NCBI RefSeq assembly: GCF_014699115.1
Contig: NZ_JACXAD010000004.1
Location: 224,306-288,305 of the forward strand
Direction: 5' to 3'
DNA length: 64,000 nucleotides
Origin: Hymenobacter montanus
Lineage (GTDB): Bacteria > Bacteroidota > Bacteroidia > Cytophagales > Hymenobacteraceae
The notes beneath the pieces were generated by a model that was given only the letters and a program-made list of their open reading frames with translations, did not search any database and was not told the origin of the DNA. Below, piece after piece: positions 54,876 to 63,939 of this stretch; position 1 is the first letter of the stretch, and each line of letters opens with the position of its first letter. The translations under genes and the position numbers were made by a program.

Positions 54876-55544
54876 ATGACCCTCGCCGCCCGAATCGACC
54901 ACACCCTGCTGCGACCCGACTGCACCGAAGTCCAGATTGCGCAGTTGTGCCAGGAGGCTGATGCCCACGGCTTTGCCAGCGTGTGCGTGCCGCCGTGCCA
55001 CGTGGCCTTCGCCACCGAAAAGCTGGCCGGCACCGGCGTGGGAGTGTGTACCGTGATTGGGTTTCCGCTGGGCTACGCGGCCAGCAATGTCAAGTTTAAA
55101 GAAGCCGAAGTGGCGCTGTACGATGGGGCCACGGAGCTGGACATGGTCATCAACCTGTCGGCCCTGAAGTCGGGCAAGACGGATGCCATTCGGGCCGAAA
55201 TCCTGGATTTGGCCGACCTCTGCCACGTACACCAGGCCCTGCTGAAGGTCATCATCGAAACTGCCTTGCTCACGGAAGCCGAGGTGGAGCTGGCCTGCCA
55301 GCTGTGCGTAGCCGGGGAGGCGGATTTTGTGAAGACGTCCACCGGTTTTGCCAGTCGAGGCGCCTCAGTGGCCGATGTGGAGCTGCTGCGCCGCACCCTG
55401 CCGGAATCGGTCCGTATCAAGGCGGCCGGCGGGATTCGCACCCGGGAAGCCGCCCTGGCCCTGGTGGCGGCCGGGGCCGACCGCATCGGCTCGTCCAATA
55501 GTCTGGCCCTGATTGCTGAAAACGATGAATCGACTGCTGCTTAA
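54876..55544 (+). CDS. deoC: Deoxyribose-phosphate aldolase
   Basis: 222 residues; splits 2-deoxyribose-5-phosphate into acetaldehyde and glyceraldehyde-3-phosphate. Family marks: ARIDHTLLRPDCTEVQIAQL, VCTVIGFPLGYAASNVKFKE, ELDMVINLSALKSG, the Schiff-base Lys153 in ADFVKTSTGFASRGASV, and the second Lys in RIKAAGGIRTREAALALVAA with GADRIGSSNS at the end. The frame is open upstream, but the box at 54864 and conservation fix the ATG at 54876. Its end overlaps the next gene by 20 bases. Confidence 0.95.
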   Translation: MTLAARIDHTLLRPDCTEVQIAQLCQEADAHGFASVCVPPCHVAFATEKLAGTGVGVCTVIGFPLGYAASNVKFKEAEVALYDGATELDMVINLSALKSGKTDAIRAEILDLADLCHVHQALLKVIIETALLTEAEVELACQLCVAGEADFVKTSTGFASRGASVADVELLRRTLPESVRIKAAGGIRTREAALALVAAGADRIGSSNSLALIAENDESTAA

Positions 55545-56091
55545 GATGCTTTTAGTCCCCACGCTGCTGCTGGCTGCTTGCGCCAGCACCGCCACCCAGG
55601 CTCCGCGCGCCAGCGTGCCCGCCGACACCACGCTTAAAAAACCGGCGGCCAGTGCGGATGCCTCCGCTACCATGCCGGCCGAGGACGTAACGAAGTACCG
55701 CCCCGTTTTTGCCTCGCCCAAGACTTCATCGGGCGCCCCGGCGACTTTCGTGAAGACCGTGGTGCCGCCCACCAACCACGTCAATGCCCAGGTAGAGCAG
55801 CGCCTACGCGACCAAGCCCTGGCCAACCAGAACGTGAAGTACACCCAAGGTTACCGCATTCTGGCGTACCTGGGCATCGAGCGCGACCAGGTAATGGCCA
55901 TCCGCCGTGCCATCATCGGCCGCTACCCCGACGAAACCGACTACATCACCTTTAAGTCCCCGGTTTACCGGCTCTACATCGGCGACTACGTCACCAAGCT
56001 GGAAGCAGCCCGGGGCTTAGCCAAGCTGCGCGGCCTGGCGCCCAAGCTGGAGCTGGAAAGCACGCAGGTGGTGCTGAACAAAAAACCATAG
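55525..56091 (+). CDS. SPOR-like lipoprotein
   Basis: 188 residues. A lipoprotein signal (MNRLLLKMLLVPTLLLAACA, lipobox LAAC) is followed by a Pro/Ala/Thr-rich linker (AASADASATMPAEDVTKY). The C-terminal ~75 residues look like a SPOR domain (YRILAYLGIERDQVMAIRRA, then SPVYRLYIGDYVTKLEAARG), which binds glycan strands lacking stem peptides at the septum. It starts 20 bases inside deoC in another frame, so it may be co-expressed. Confidence 0.78.
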   Translation: MNRLLLKMLLVPTLLLAACASTATQAPRASVPADTTLKKPAASADASATMPAEDVTKYRPVFASPKTSSGAPATFVKTVVPPTNHVNAQVEQRLRDQALANQNVKYTQGYRILAYLGIERDQVMAIRRAIIGRYPDETDYITFKSPVYRLYIGDYVTKLEAARGLAKLRGLAPKLELESTQVVLNKKP

Positions 56092-56102
56092 ACGAACCAG
56101 TT

Positions 56103-56216
56103 AGAGCGGTTTCGGGGTCCGTGTACCTAACGTTTGGCTCCCCTCTCCTGCGGCTTCGCGCCTCCAGCGAACCGGGGTCGTACCCGGGAGGGCCCGCCCT
56201 ACCGGGTACGACCCCG
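56103..56216. repeat. CTCCCC-type repeat, third locus, with a 15-bp palindrome
   Basis: TTAGAGCGGTTTCGGGGTCC is followed by GGCTCCCCTCTCCTGCGG, the same units as at 24607-24772. A separate perfect stem CGGGGTCGTACCCGG (56173-56187) with CCGGGTACGACCCCG (56202-56216) lies downstream. These fill the gap 56092-56503 together with unremarkable sequence. Confidence 0.65.
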
Positions 56217-56503
56217 CAGGGGGCATGTGAGGCGAACGCGAGAACGACAACGGACATGGACGCCGAAATGGCTCTAAGCCGCGCTTCTCTGCCGAAGAAG
56301 AAACCTGGCGCGAGGCCGAAACACCAGCGGTGGAGTTAAGTTCGTGAAATGATACCCCGACAATTCTGCCTGTAAAGCTGCCGACCCCTGCCCGAAAAGA
56401 ACACGGGCGACTTGTGCAGGCCTTGCTTTACGATTTCAATTACGCTGGTTCAGCCTGGCGGCTGAACGCCCTGCCCTTGAGGTGGGGAGTTTTATCTAAT
56501 CCC

Positions 56504-57694
56504 ATGCCCGAGATTCTCTCCGAAATTCAGCGCCTTGCCGCCCAGTACGCCGCCGACACCGTGGCTCTGCGCCGCCACCTGCACGCTCACCCTGAGCTCT
56601 CGTTCGAAGAAACCAATACCGCCGCCTTGGTCACCCGGGAGCTGCTTCGGTTGGGCCTGCACCCCCAGCCCATTGCCAACACCGGCGTGGTTGCCCTGAT
56701 CGAAGGCCAGCCCGGCGGCCCTACCATTGCCCTGCGCGCCGACCTGGACGCCCTGCCCATTCAGGAGGCCAACGACGTTCCGTACAAATCGACCACTCCC
56801 GGCGTGATGCACGCCTGCGGCCACGACGTGCATACGGCCTCCCTGCTGGGCGCAGCCCGCATTCTTAACGAGTTAAAAGGAGAGTTTAAGGGCTGCGTCA
56901 AGCTCATGTTTCAGCCGGGCGAAGAGCGCCTCCCGGGCGGAGCCTCGCTGATGATTAAGGAAGGCGTTCTCGAAAACCCCAAGCCCACGAGCGTGCTCGG
57001 GCAGCACGTTTTTCCGCACCTGCCGGCCGGCAAGATAGGCTTGCGGGCGGGCCGCTACATGGCCAGCACCGATGAGCTGTACCTGACCGTTCGTGGTAAG
57101 GGGGGCCACGGCGCCATGCCCGAAATGAACCTCGACCCGGTGTTGGTGGCGGCGCATCTTATCGTGGCCGCGCAGCAACTCGTGAGCCGCCGCGCCAACC
57201 CCAAAATCCCGTCGGTGCTGAGCTTCGGCAAGGTCATCGCCAACGGGGCTACCAACGTCATTCCTAATGAGGTATACCTAGAAGGCACCTTCCGCACCCT
57301 GAACGAAGAATGGCGCGACGAAGCACATCAGCACCTGCGCCGCCTTTGCGAGGGTTTGGCCGATAGCATGGGCGCCGTGTGCGAGCTGGAAATCCGCCGC
57401 GGCTATCCTTACCTCGAAAATGAGCCTCATCTCACGGCCCGCGTGAAGGCGGCGGCCCAGGAATACCTCGGCCCCGAAAACGTGGTGGAGCTCGACCAGT
57501 GGATGGCGGCCGAAGATTTTGCCTATTTCTCCCAGGCGGCGCCCGCCTGCTTCTACCGTCTCGGCACCCGGCACGAGGATGGCCGCTTCGCCGCTTCCGT
57601 GCACACGCCCACCTTCGACATCGACGAAAAAGCGCTGGCTACCGGGCCCGGCCTCATGGCTTGGCTGGCCGTAAAGGAGTTGGCCGGCGCCTAA
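56504..57694 (+). CDS. M20-family amidohydrolase
   Basis: 396 residues of the M20D group (N-acyl-amino-acid or IAA-amino-acid hydrolases). Seen are ALRRHLHAHPELSFEETNTA, GGPTIALRADLDALPIQEAN, the metal-site MHACGHDVHTASLLGAARIL, FQPGEERLPGGASLMIKEGV, GHGAMPEMNLDPVLVAAHLI and the late EDFAYF. The ATG at 56504 starts MPEILSEIQRLAAQYAAD; a longer frame from 56414 has no conserved content. No signal peptide, so cytoplasmic. Confidence 0.92.
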   Translation: MPEILSEIQRLAAQYAADTVALRRHLHAHPELSFEETNTAALVTRELLRLGLHPQPIANTGVVALIEGQPGGPTIALRADLDALPIQEANDVPYKSTTPGVMHACGHDVHTASLLGAARILNELKGEFKGCVKLMFQPGEERLPGGASLMIKEGVLENPKPTSVLGQHVFPHLPAGKIGLRAGRYMASTDELYLTVRGKGGHGAMPEMNLDPVLVAAHLIVAAQQLVSRRANPKIPSVLSFGKVIANGATNVIPNEVYLEGTFRTLNEEWRDEAHQHLRRLCEGLADSMGAVCELEIRRGYPYLENEPHLTARVKAAAQEYLGPENVVELDQWMAAEDFAYFSQAAPACFYRLGTRHEDGRFAASVHTPTFDIDEKALATGPGLMAWLAVKELAGA

Positions 57695-57799
57695 TAGTAC
57701 AGGGCCTGTGCTTGGACTTTTGGCACCGCTCATTCTAATCAGCCTTATGCCTGACAGCCCGGAGCAACGGCTCTGCGCTGCATGTTGCAAATTTGCCGC

Positions 57800-58606
57800 A
57801 TGAAACGACTACTGCTCGGCGTCCTGCTGCTGACTATTTACGTGATACCGGCGGCCCGCGCCCAAACCAAGCGCACGGTGTATGGCTGGCAGCTATGGCC
57901 AGAGGTGCAGGCCGAACTGGCCCTGCCCGGCAGCGATTACCTCCTGCTGACGGTGCGCGGTCAGAACGAGACCGATAACAATGGCTTCGGCGACCGCAGC
58001 CGCGTGCTGGGCTTCGACGAGCGCCGGGTTACCGTGGGTTACGAGCACTTCTGGAACGAGCGCTGGAGTGTGGGCGGCACCCTTGGCTACATTTCGTTGG
58101 ATGAGCATTACGTACTGGTGCCTGAGGTTCTGCTGCGCCACCGCAGCCCCGTGGGGCCGCTCACGCTGGGCCAACGCCTCAGCCTGGAGCGCACCTTTTC
58201 GAGCCAGAGCGGGGCCATTAACCAAACCAACGCCCGCCTGCGCGTCGACCTGGAAAAAATACTGGCTCTTGGTCAGCTTGCCCTGCGCCCGCGCCTGAGC
58301 TACGAAGCCGTCACCCACGTGCGTCTGCTCAGGTCCGATACCGACCCCGACGAGCGCACCATCCAGTTTACCAGCCTGCGGGGCGAGCTAGGCGTCCGGG
58401 TGAGGGAGTGGTTTGATTGCACCCCGTGGGTTGCCTACCAAACCAATTATAGCTTCGGCCTGGCTCAAACCGATGCCAGTGGCAACGTGATTATCCCAGC
58501 CGGGCGCGTCAACTCGGTAGCGCCGGTGCTAGGGCTTGAGGTGCGCTTCACCTGGCTGCAAGGCTCCGATGCTGCCGCTCGCCAGCAGTTGCCAACGCAG
58601 CACTAA
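57800..58606 (+). CDS. Outer-membrane beta-barrel protein, DUF2490-like
   Basis: 268 residues with a signal peptide (MKRLLLGVLLLTIYVIPAAR, cut after AQ). The remainder alternates short beta strands: YGWQLWPEVQAELALPGSDY, WSVGGTLGYISLDEHYVLVP, LTLGQRLSLERTF, and ends before a Gln-rich tail. This layout fits the DUF2490 family of predicted barrels; function unknown. The ATG at 57800 starts the signal; an in-frame ATG at 57782 would add six residues. Confidence 0.72.
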   Translation: MKRLLLGVLLLTIYVIPAARAQTKRTVYGWQLWPEVQAELALPGSDYLLLTVRGQNETDNNGFGDRSRVLGFDERRVTVGYEHFWNERWSVGGTLGYISLDEHYVLVPEVLLRHRSPVGPLTLGQRLSLERTFSSQSGAINQTNARLRVDLEKILALGQLALRPRLSYEAVTHVRLLRSDTDPDERTIQFTSLRGELGVRVREWFDCTPWVAYQTNYSFGLAQTDASGNVIIPAGRVNSVAPVLGLEVRFTWLQGSDAAARQQLPTQH

Positions 58607-58849
58607 GTTGTTTTAGCGCAAAATTACGACATAATGGCTGGCTGTGGTTTGTCAGATATACCGCTCTCAGAAGCTGTAAACAGCTTTATATCCGATTGGG
58701 TGTCCGCTTATCCTAACGCCTATGATTGAATAAATGACAATTTGTCTCATTCTGTTGCGGCTAAGCGTTTGGTATAAAATTTAAGGAAGGGATGGTGTGC
58801 CGCCGCGCGGTACTTCCCATTCCATTAACCTTAAACTACCATCAACACC

Positions 58850-59371
58850 ATGGCAACCTTGCTGTATAATTCGCATCCCTCTTTGCGTCCGAGCCGCGCC
58901 TTGAGCGCTATGCTCGCTGACATGCTGCGCGACCCGCAGGTACCCGTTGCGCAACCCACCCCCGCCTTTACCCCCGCTGCCGACATTCTGGAAACGGCCG
59001 AAGGCTTTGAGCTGAACCTGGCCCTGCCCGGCGTGAAGAAAGAAGCAATAAACATAGAGTTCCTCGACGGCCAGTTGGTAATCTCTGGTGAGCGCCCCAA
59101 CCCAGCCGCGGCGGCCAAAGAAGCGGCCGCCACTGCCACCGAAGCCCACTCCACCGACGAGTCGAAGCCCGCAGTCGTACCTGCCGACGCCCCTGCCGCC
59201 CCGAAGTTCCGGCGCGTCGAAACCAACTACGGCACGTTTACTCGCAGCTTCCGCCTGCCCGAAACGGTGAATGTGAAAGCCATTAGCGCTGAGCTGACCG
59301 ACGGCATCCTGCGCGTGCTGCTGCCCTTCGACACGGAAAAAGTGACCAAGCAACACATCGAAATTCGCTAA
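58850..59371 (+). CDS. Hsp20/alpha-crystallin small heat-shock protein
   Basis: 173 residues. The alpha-crystallin domain starts PAADILETAEGFELNLALPG and VKKEAINIEFLDGQLVISGE, and ends FTRSFRLPETVNVKAISAEL with ELTDGILRVLLPF. Between the strands, residues ~85-122 are an inserted Ala/Glu/Pro-rich loop (AAAAKEAAATATEAHSTDES) longer than usual. It acts as an ATP-independent holdase. A perfect 28-bp terminator follows two bases after the stop. Confidence 0.92.
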   Translation: MATLLYNSHPSLRPSRALSAMLADMLRDPQVPVAQPTPAFTPAADILETAEGFELNLALPGVKKEAINIEFLDGQLVISGERPNPAAAAKEAAATATEAHSTDESKPAVVPADAPAAPKFRRVETNYGTFTRSFRLPETVNVKAISAELTDGILRVLLPFDTEKVTKQHIEIR

Positions 59372-59372
59372 T

Positions 59373-59431
59373 TAACAGTAAAACCGACAAAAAGGCCCCG
59401 CCGCGGGGCCTTTTTGTCGGTTTTACTGTTA
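59373..59431. terminator. Perfect 28-bp terminator after the Hsp20 gene
   Basis: 59373-59400 (starting TAACAGTAAAACCGACAAAA) pairs without mismatch with 59404-59431, leaving a 3-base loop CCG. A and T runs inside the stem make it work in both directions. Confidence 0.9.
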
Positions 59432-59609
59432 TCCATTCCGAGACTTTCGTTTGGCCTGTTTTCTGCTAAAAGCAACCTTCAGATACAAAACCGAATCTTT
59501 TTGGCGTTGCCCGAATTAATCCTGATCTGACTCACCTAGTCTTCATTTACGGCTAAGTAAGTTAGGCGCTTCATTTACCCCTTTCACCCTTTTTCATTTT
59601 CCCTTACCC

Positions 59610-61112
59610 ATGCAAGCAAAACAAATGATGCTCGGCCTGCTCGGTTCTGCCATCCTCGGTGGAGGCGTGGCCGTGGGGGGGTACAAGCTGTTGGAGCCCG
59701 CCCCCGTGGCGCCCCAGGCTGTAGCCGCCGACCCCCAGGTGCGGTACACTTCCGAGATGCGCAGCAGCCCCTACGCCGTGCCCGAAGGCTTGAACTTCGT
59801 GGCCGCCGCCGCTGCCGTAACCCCGGCCGTAGTGCACGTGATGACTGAGTACGCGGCCCCGGCAGTAGACCAGCGCCAAATGCAGATGGACCCCTTCCTG
59901 CGTCAGTTCTTTGGCGACCAGTTGGAGCAGTTTCATGGTCAGCAGCCCCAGGGCGGTGGCCAGGGTTCGGGCTCGGGCGTAATTATCGCCGCCAATGGCT
60001 ACATCGTGACCAACAACCACGTTATCGAGAAAGCTTCCAAAATCGAGGTAGTGCTCGACGATAAGCGCAAGTTCGACGCTGAGCTGGTGGGCGCCGACCC
60101 CAGCACCGACCTGGCTGTGCTGAAGGTAAAGGCCGAGAATCTGCCCTTTGTGAAGTACGGCAACTCCGACGACGTAAAAGTAGGGCAGTGGGTGCTCGCC
60201 GTGGGCAACCCCTTCAACCTGAACTCGACCGTGACGGCGGGCATTATCTCGGCCAAAGGCCGCAACATTGACATTCTCCGCCGCAAGGACAACATGGGCA
60301 TCGAGTCGTTCATTCAGACCGACGCTGTGGTGAACCCCGGCAACTCGGGTGGGGCCCTCGTGAACCTCAACGGTGACCTGATTGGCATCAACTCGGCCAT
60401 TGCCTCGCACACTGGCTCGTTTGAAGGCTACGCTTTCGCTATTCCCAGCTCGCTGGCCAGCAAGGTAGTCGATGACCTGCTGAAGTACAAAGTGGTACAG
60501 CGGGCTCTGCTCGGCGTACAGATTCAGGAGGTCGATGCCAAGCTGGCTTCGGAGAAGAAGCTGAATACCCTGAATGGCGTGTACATTCAGGGCCTGACCG
60601 AAGGCAGCGCGGCGGCCCAGGCGGGCCTGAAAACGGGCGACATTATCACTAAAATCAATGGCATAAGTGTCAACACCTCCTCGCAGCTGCAAGAGCAGGT
60701 AGCGCGCTTCCGGCCCGGCGACAAGATCAAGGTGGACTACACCCGGGGCAGCTCGTCGGGAGAGGTAACGGCCATTTTGCGCAACGCCACGGGCACAACC
60801 TCCGTGGTGCGCGAAGCCCCCGCGCTGGCTTCCATCAAGTACGAGGGAGCGACGTTGAGCCCGGTGCCGGCTCGTGAGCAAGCCCGCCTCGGTTTGGAGG
60901 GCGGCGCCAAGATCAGCGGCATCAAGGGCAGCAATTTCCGCGAGACCGGCATGGCGGATGGCTTTATCATCACCCGCATCGATAAAAACCAGGTAACCAA
61001 GCCGGCCGACGTAAAGATCTACCTCGACCAAGCCCGCGAGAGATCGGGCGCCTTGGTGGAAGGGGTGTACCCCGACGGCCGCAAGGCGTACTATCCCATT
61101 GGGCAGGAATAA
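59610..61112 (+). CDS. HtrA/DegP-type periplasmic serine protease
   Basis: 500 residues. An N-terminal hydrophobic segment (MMLGLLGSAILGGGVAVGGY) exports or anchors it. The trypsin-like triad is complete: His137 in IVTNNHVIEKA, Asp167 in DPSTDLAVLKV and Ser246 in NPGNSGGALVNLNGDLIG. Two PDZ domains follow (about residues 290-390 with TEGSAAAQAGLKTGDIITKI, and 400-490 with GMADGFIITRID). It degrades or refolds damaged envelope proteins. The Hsp20 gene upstream may share stress regulation, though a terminator lies between. Confidence 0.95.
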   Translation: MQAKQMMLGLLGSAILGGGVAVGGYKLLEPAPVAPQAVAADPQVRYTSEMRSSPYAVPEGLNFVAAAAAVTPAVVHVMTEYAAPAVDQRQMQMDPFLRQFFGDQLEQFHGQQPQGGGQGSGSGVIIAANGYIVTNNHVIEKASKIEVVLDDKRKFDAELVGADPSTDLAVLKVKAENLPFVKYGNSDDVKVGQWVLAVGNPFNLNSTVTAGIISAKGRNIDILRRKDNMGIESFIQTDAVVNPGNSGGALVNLNGDLIGINSAIASHTGSFEGYAFAIPSSLASKVVDDLLKYKVVQRALLGVQIQEVDAKLASEKKLNTLNGVYIQGLTEGSAAAQAGLKTGDIITKINGISVNTSSQLQEQVARFRPGDKIKVDYTRGSSSGEVTAILRNATGTTSVVREAPALASIKYEGATLSPVPAREQARLGLEGGAKISGIKGSNFRETGMADGFIITRIDKNQVTKPADVKIYLDQARERSGALVEGVYPDGRKAYYPIGQE

Positions 61113-61131
61113 ACCGGTTGATTTCCTGATG

Positions 61132-61165
61132 AAAAAGTCCCCGTCAATTCGACGGGGACTTTTTT
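61132..61165 (+). terminator. Terminator after the HtrA gene
   Basis: AAAAAGTCCCCGTC (61132-61145) pairs perfectly with GACGGGGACTTTTT (61151-61164) over the loop AATTC, followed by one more T and A/T sequence. Confidence 0.9.
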
Positions 61166-61207
61166 ATTCTCCTTGGGCAGCAGCCAGACCCGAAGCGTTG
61201 TGCTGGT

Positions 61208-61284
61208 TAGGAATTAAAAATTAAAAATGAAGAATTAAAAATTGACCAGCCGATTTTTAACTCTTCATTTTTAATTTTTAATTC
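61208..61284 (+). repeat. AT-rich palindromic repeat, copy 3
   Basis: Arms of 32 bases (61211-61242, starting GAATTAAAAATTAAAAATGA, and 61253-61284) are inverted copies with one mismatch. The right flank CTATGCGAGAACGGCTATAG resembles the flank of copy 2 (CGATGCGAAAACCGCTATAA), so the element is longer than its AT-rich core. It fills the gap 61113-61421 together with the terminator. Confidence 0.85.
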
Positions 61285-61421
61285 TTTTCTTCTATGCGAG
61301 AACGGCTATAGTTTCAACCGTACCAGGCCTTCGGGCGCAGCTTCTTAACTAGCAGTCCTGGGCATCCGAGGGACAAGAGCCCACGCCCGAAGAGCCTCAA
61401 AGCCTGGGGCCAACCTCGTTT

Positions 61422-61925
61422 TTGCGGCTGCCGTATAAAAGGCGGTTTAGCTTAATTGCCGTACTTGTGCCGAGATTCCCAACCGAGGCTTTTTCCCTTG
61501 AATACCGTCCTGACTTAGGAATTCTAATAGGTCGGTGGTTGCAGGCCGTGCCCCCGCCCGAGCTGCAGGGCACTTACCAAGCCATGCTGACCGCGGCCCG
61601 AGCCCACGATAACTGCCGGTTCTGGTTGCTGGACCTGCGCCGCCGCCCATTGGCGGGGCCCGACTTAAATGAGTGGTTTCGTGACCAATTTTCGCCCCAG
61701 GTAGCCGCCGCTCTCGACGGGCCCCTGTTCACCGCCTACCTGGCGGGCCCGCACCAGCGTATGGCCGCCGAAAGCGCCGAAATGGAGCTGCACCTTCGCC
61801 ACGCCGCCAGCCTCGATTCGTACCCCTTGTTTTATGACGACGAGGCGGAAGCGGTTACCTGGCTTTGTGAACAACAGGAGCGGGCCGGGATACGTCCGGT
61901 TAAGCTGGCTGATAAGTATCGTTAA
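61422..61925 (+). CDS. Hypothetical protein
   Basis: Up to 167 residues with no recognised family. It reads like a small alpha/beta protein: FSLEYRPDLGILIGRWLQAV, CRFWLLDLRRRPLAGPDLNE and a helical C-terminus (MELHLRHAASLDSYPLFYDD, then VTWLCEQQERAG). The fold could be similar to STAS/SpoIIAA-like domains, but this is a guess. There is no ATG near the start: TTG at 61422 or GTG at 61467 (just before RFPTEAF) are both possible, the latter giving 152 residues. Confidence 0.6.
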   Translation: MRLPYKRRFSLIAVLVPRFPTEAFSLEYRPDLGILIGRWLQAVPPPELQGTYQAMLTAARAHDNCRFWLLDLRRRPLAGPDLNEWFRDQFSPQVAAALDGPLFTAYLAGPHQRMAAESAEMELHLRHAASLDSYPLFYDDEAEAVTWLCEQQERAGIRPVKLADKYR

Positions 61926-62024
61926 TAGTCTGTGTTGTGGGGGATAACTTATGACCGCCCGGCGTAAGCAGGCGCCCGGCCAGGGGCGGACCGTGCCCGG
62001 CCGGCCAGTGGCCGCCGCTTGCCG

Positions 62025-62032
62025 TAGCTTTG
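62025..62032 (+). promoter_or_regulatory. Bacteroidota -7 box of the aldehyde dehydrogenase gene
   Basis: TAGCTTTG matches TAnnTTTG exactly, 45 bases before the ATG at 62078, in a GC-rich background. No clear -33 TTG. Confidence 0.5.
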
Positions 62033-62077
62033 CCCGCGTAACGTAATCTCCACCGCAACTCTATCCCGTATATTTTC

Positions 62078-63685
62078 ATGAAGCTAGCCCTCGAAGAAGC
62101 CACCTCGGCTGCCGACGTAACCGTGGAGCAGCCCCACGCCGACCCCCACGGCATTCAGGACGTACTGCGCCAGCTTGGCATTGAGCCCGACAATGCGGCC
62201 TATAGCACTGGCCGCACCTGGGGCGGCAGCCAGAACCCTGACCGCCGCGTTATCAACGCGCCCGCCGATGGGCGCCGCATTGCCAGCGTGGCCTTTGCCA
62301 CCCCGGCGGACTACGATGCGGTGGTGAAAACCGCCCAGGAAGCTTTCCGGACCTGGCGCCTGGTGCCGGCTCCCAAGCGCGGCGAAATCATCCGGCAGAT
62401 CGGCAACAAGCTGCGCGAATACAAGGAGCCGCTTGGCAAGCTGGTGAGTGCCGAAATGGGCAAAATCCTGCAGGAAGGCTTGGGCGAAGTGCAGGAGATG
62501 ATTGACATCTGCGACTTCGCCGTGGGGCTTTCGCGTCAGCTGCACGGCCTCACCATGCACTCGGAGCGTCCGGCGCACCGCATGTACGAGCAGTACCACC
62601 CGCTGGGCATCGTGGGCATTATCTCGGCCTTCAATTTCCCGGTGGCGGTGTGGAGCTGGAACGCGATGCTGGCCGCCGTGTGCGGCGACGTGAGCATTTG
62701 GAAGCCTTCGGAAAAAACGCCGCTCACCGCCGTAGCCGTGCAGCACATAATCCGCGACGTGCTGGTCGAGAACGACATTCCGGAGGGGGTGTTTAGCCTC
62801 GTCGTTGGCGGCGCCGACATTGGGGCGGCCATGGCGGCCGACCAGCGCGTACCGCTGGTATCGGCTACGGGCAGTACGCGCATGGGCCGCAAGGTAGGGG
62901 AGGTGGTAGGCGCCCGCCTGGGCCGCGCGCTGCTGGAGCTCGGCGGCAACAACGCCATCATCGTTACCAAGAACGCCGACCTGGACATTGCCATTCGGGC
63001 CATCGTGTTTGGGGCCGTGGGCACGGCCGGGCAGCGCTGCACCAGCACGCGCCGCGTCATTATCGAAGACAGTGTTTTTGATGAGGTAAAAAACCGCTTG
63101 CTGGCTATTTACCCCAAGCTGCCCATTGGCCACCCCTTGCAGGAGGGCACCCTAGTGGGCCCGCTGATTGACGCTGACGCGGTGAAGATGTTCCAGCAAG
63201 CCCTGCTTAACGTGCAGGCCGAGGGCGGCCAGCTGCTCACCGGGGGCCAGGTGCTGAGCGGCGCCGAGCTGCACGGCGGCCACTACGTGCAGCCCGCGCT
63301 GGTGCAGGTCGAAAACCATTACCATACCGTGCAGGAAGAAACCTTCGCGCCCATTCTGTACCTGATCAAGTACAGCGGCGACGTAAGCAAAGCCATTGAG
63401 TTGCAGAACGACGTGCGGCAGGGCCTGTCCAGCAGCATCTTCACCCTGAACATGCGTGAAGCCGAAGCCTTCCTGGCCGCCAATGGCTCCGACTGCGGCA
63501 TTGCCAACGTAAACATTGGCACGAGCGGCGCCGAGATTGGCGGCGCATTTGGCGGGGAGAAAGAAACCGGCGGGGGCCGCGAATCCGGCTCCGACGCCTG
63601 GAAAATCTACATGCGCCGGCAGACCAATACCATCAACTATTCTACGGAGCTGCCGCTGGCGCAGGGAATTAAGTTTGACCTGTAG
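62078..63685 (+). CDS. Aldehyde dehydrogenase, ALDH7/antiquitin type
   Basis: 535 residues. The ALDH active site is complete: Glu287 in LLELGGNNAIIVTKNADLDI, Cys321 in GTAGQRCTSTRRVIIEDSVF, the cofactor loop VSATGSTRMGRKVGEVVG and Asn in ISAFNFPVAVWSWNAMLA. The pattern GQRCTSTRR and ending GAFGGEKETGGGRESGSDAW match the ALDH7A1 group, which oxidises alpha-aminoadipate semialdehyde or piperideine-6-carboxylate in lysine breakdown. The substrate is inferred. Its N-terminal ~30 residues are an Asp/Glu-rich extension. A perfect palindromic terminator follows. Confidence 0.93.
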   Translation: MKLALEEATSAADVTVEQPHADPHGIQDVLRQLGIEPDNAAYSTGRTWGGSQNPDRRVINAPADGRRIASVAFATPADYDAVVKTAQEAFRTWRLVPAPKRGEIIRQIGNKLREYKEPLGKLVSAEMGKILQEGLGEVQEMIDICDFAVGLSRQLHGLTMHSERPAHRMYEQYHPLGIVGIISAFNFPVAVWSWNAMLAAVCGDVSIWKPSEKTPLTAVAVQHIIRDVLVENDIPEGVFSLVVGGADIGAAMAADQRVPLVSATGSTRMGRKVGEVVGARLGRALLELGGNNAIIVTKNADLDIAIRAIVFGAVGTAGQRCTSTRRVIIEDSVFDEVKNRLLAIYPKLPIGHPLQEGTLVGPLIDADAVKMFQQALLNVQAEGGQLLTGGQVLSGAELHGGHYVQPALVQVENHYHTVQEETFAPILYLIKYSGDVSKAIELQNDVRQGLSSSIFTLNMREAEAFLAANGSDCGIANVNIGTSGAEIGGAFGGEKETGGGRESGSDAWKIYMRRQTNTINYSTELPLAQGIKFDL

Positions 63686-63709
63686 GCAAACACTGGTTTT
63701 GTTAAGCTT

Positions 63710-63749
63710 ACAAAAAGCCCTGCTTGAGTACTCAAGCAGGGCTTTTTGT
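63710..63749. terminator. Palindromic terminator between convergent genes
   Basis: 63710-63729 (ACAAAAAGCCCTGCTTGAGT) and 63730-63749 are perfect inverted copies, giving a long stem with inner A and T runs; it can work for both the ALDH gene and the minus-strand fragment at 63778. Confidence 0.9.
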
Positions 63750-63777
63750 GGGATCGCGGTAAGTGTATTGCAAAAAG

Positions 63778-63939
63778 TTAGTTGCTGTATCGCACGTCGC
63801 CATGCCCTTTGTGCAGCAGCATGCCATTGTTGTACAGCACGTAGTACAAGCGGTACAGCTCATTTGGTCGTAAGCCGGATTGGGCGTAGTCAATCATATA
63901 TTCGTGGTCATTGGTAAAGTTGCTAGGTTGTACGGACAA
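63778..63939 (-). pseudogene. C-terminal gene fragment cut by an insertion
   Basis: A minus-strand frame of 53 codons ending at TAA 63778 reads SNFTNDHEYMIDYAQSGLRP, then NELYRLYYVLYNNGMLLHKG and a short end (HGDVRYSN). It looks like the end of a genuine protein, but the frame is closed at 63940, where the reading switches to a transposase-like end. I do not recognise the family. It is probably the 3' part of a gene whose 5' part was displaced by an insertion. Confidence 0.45.
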
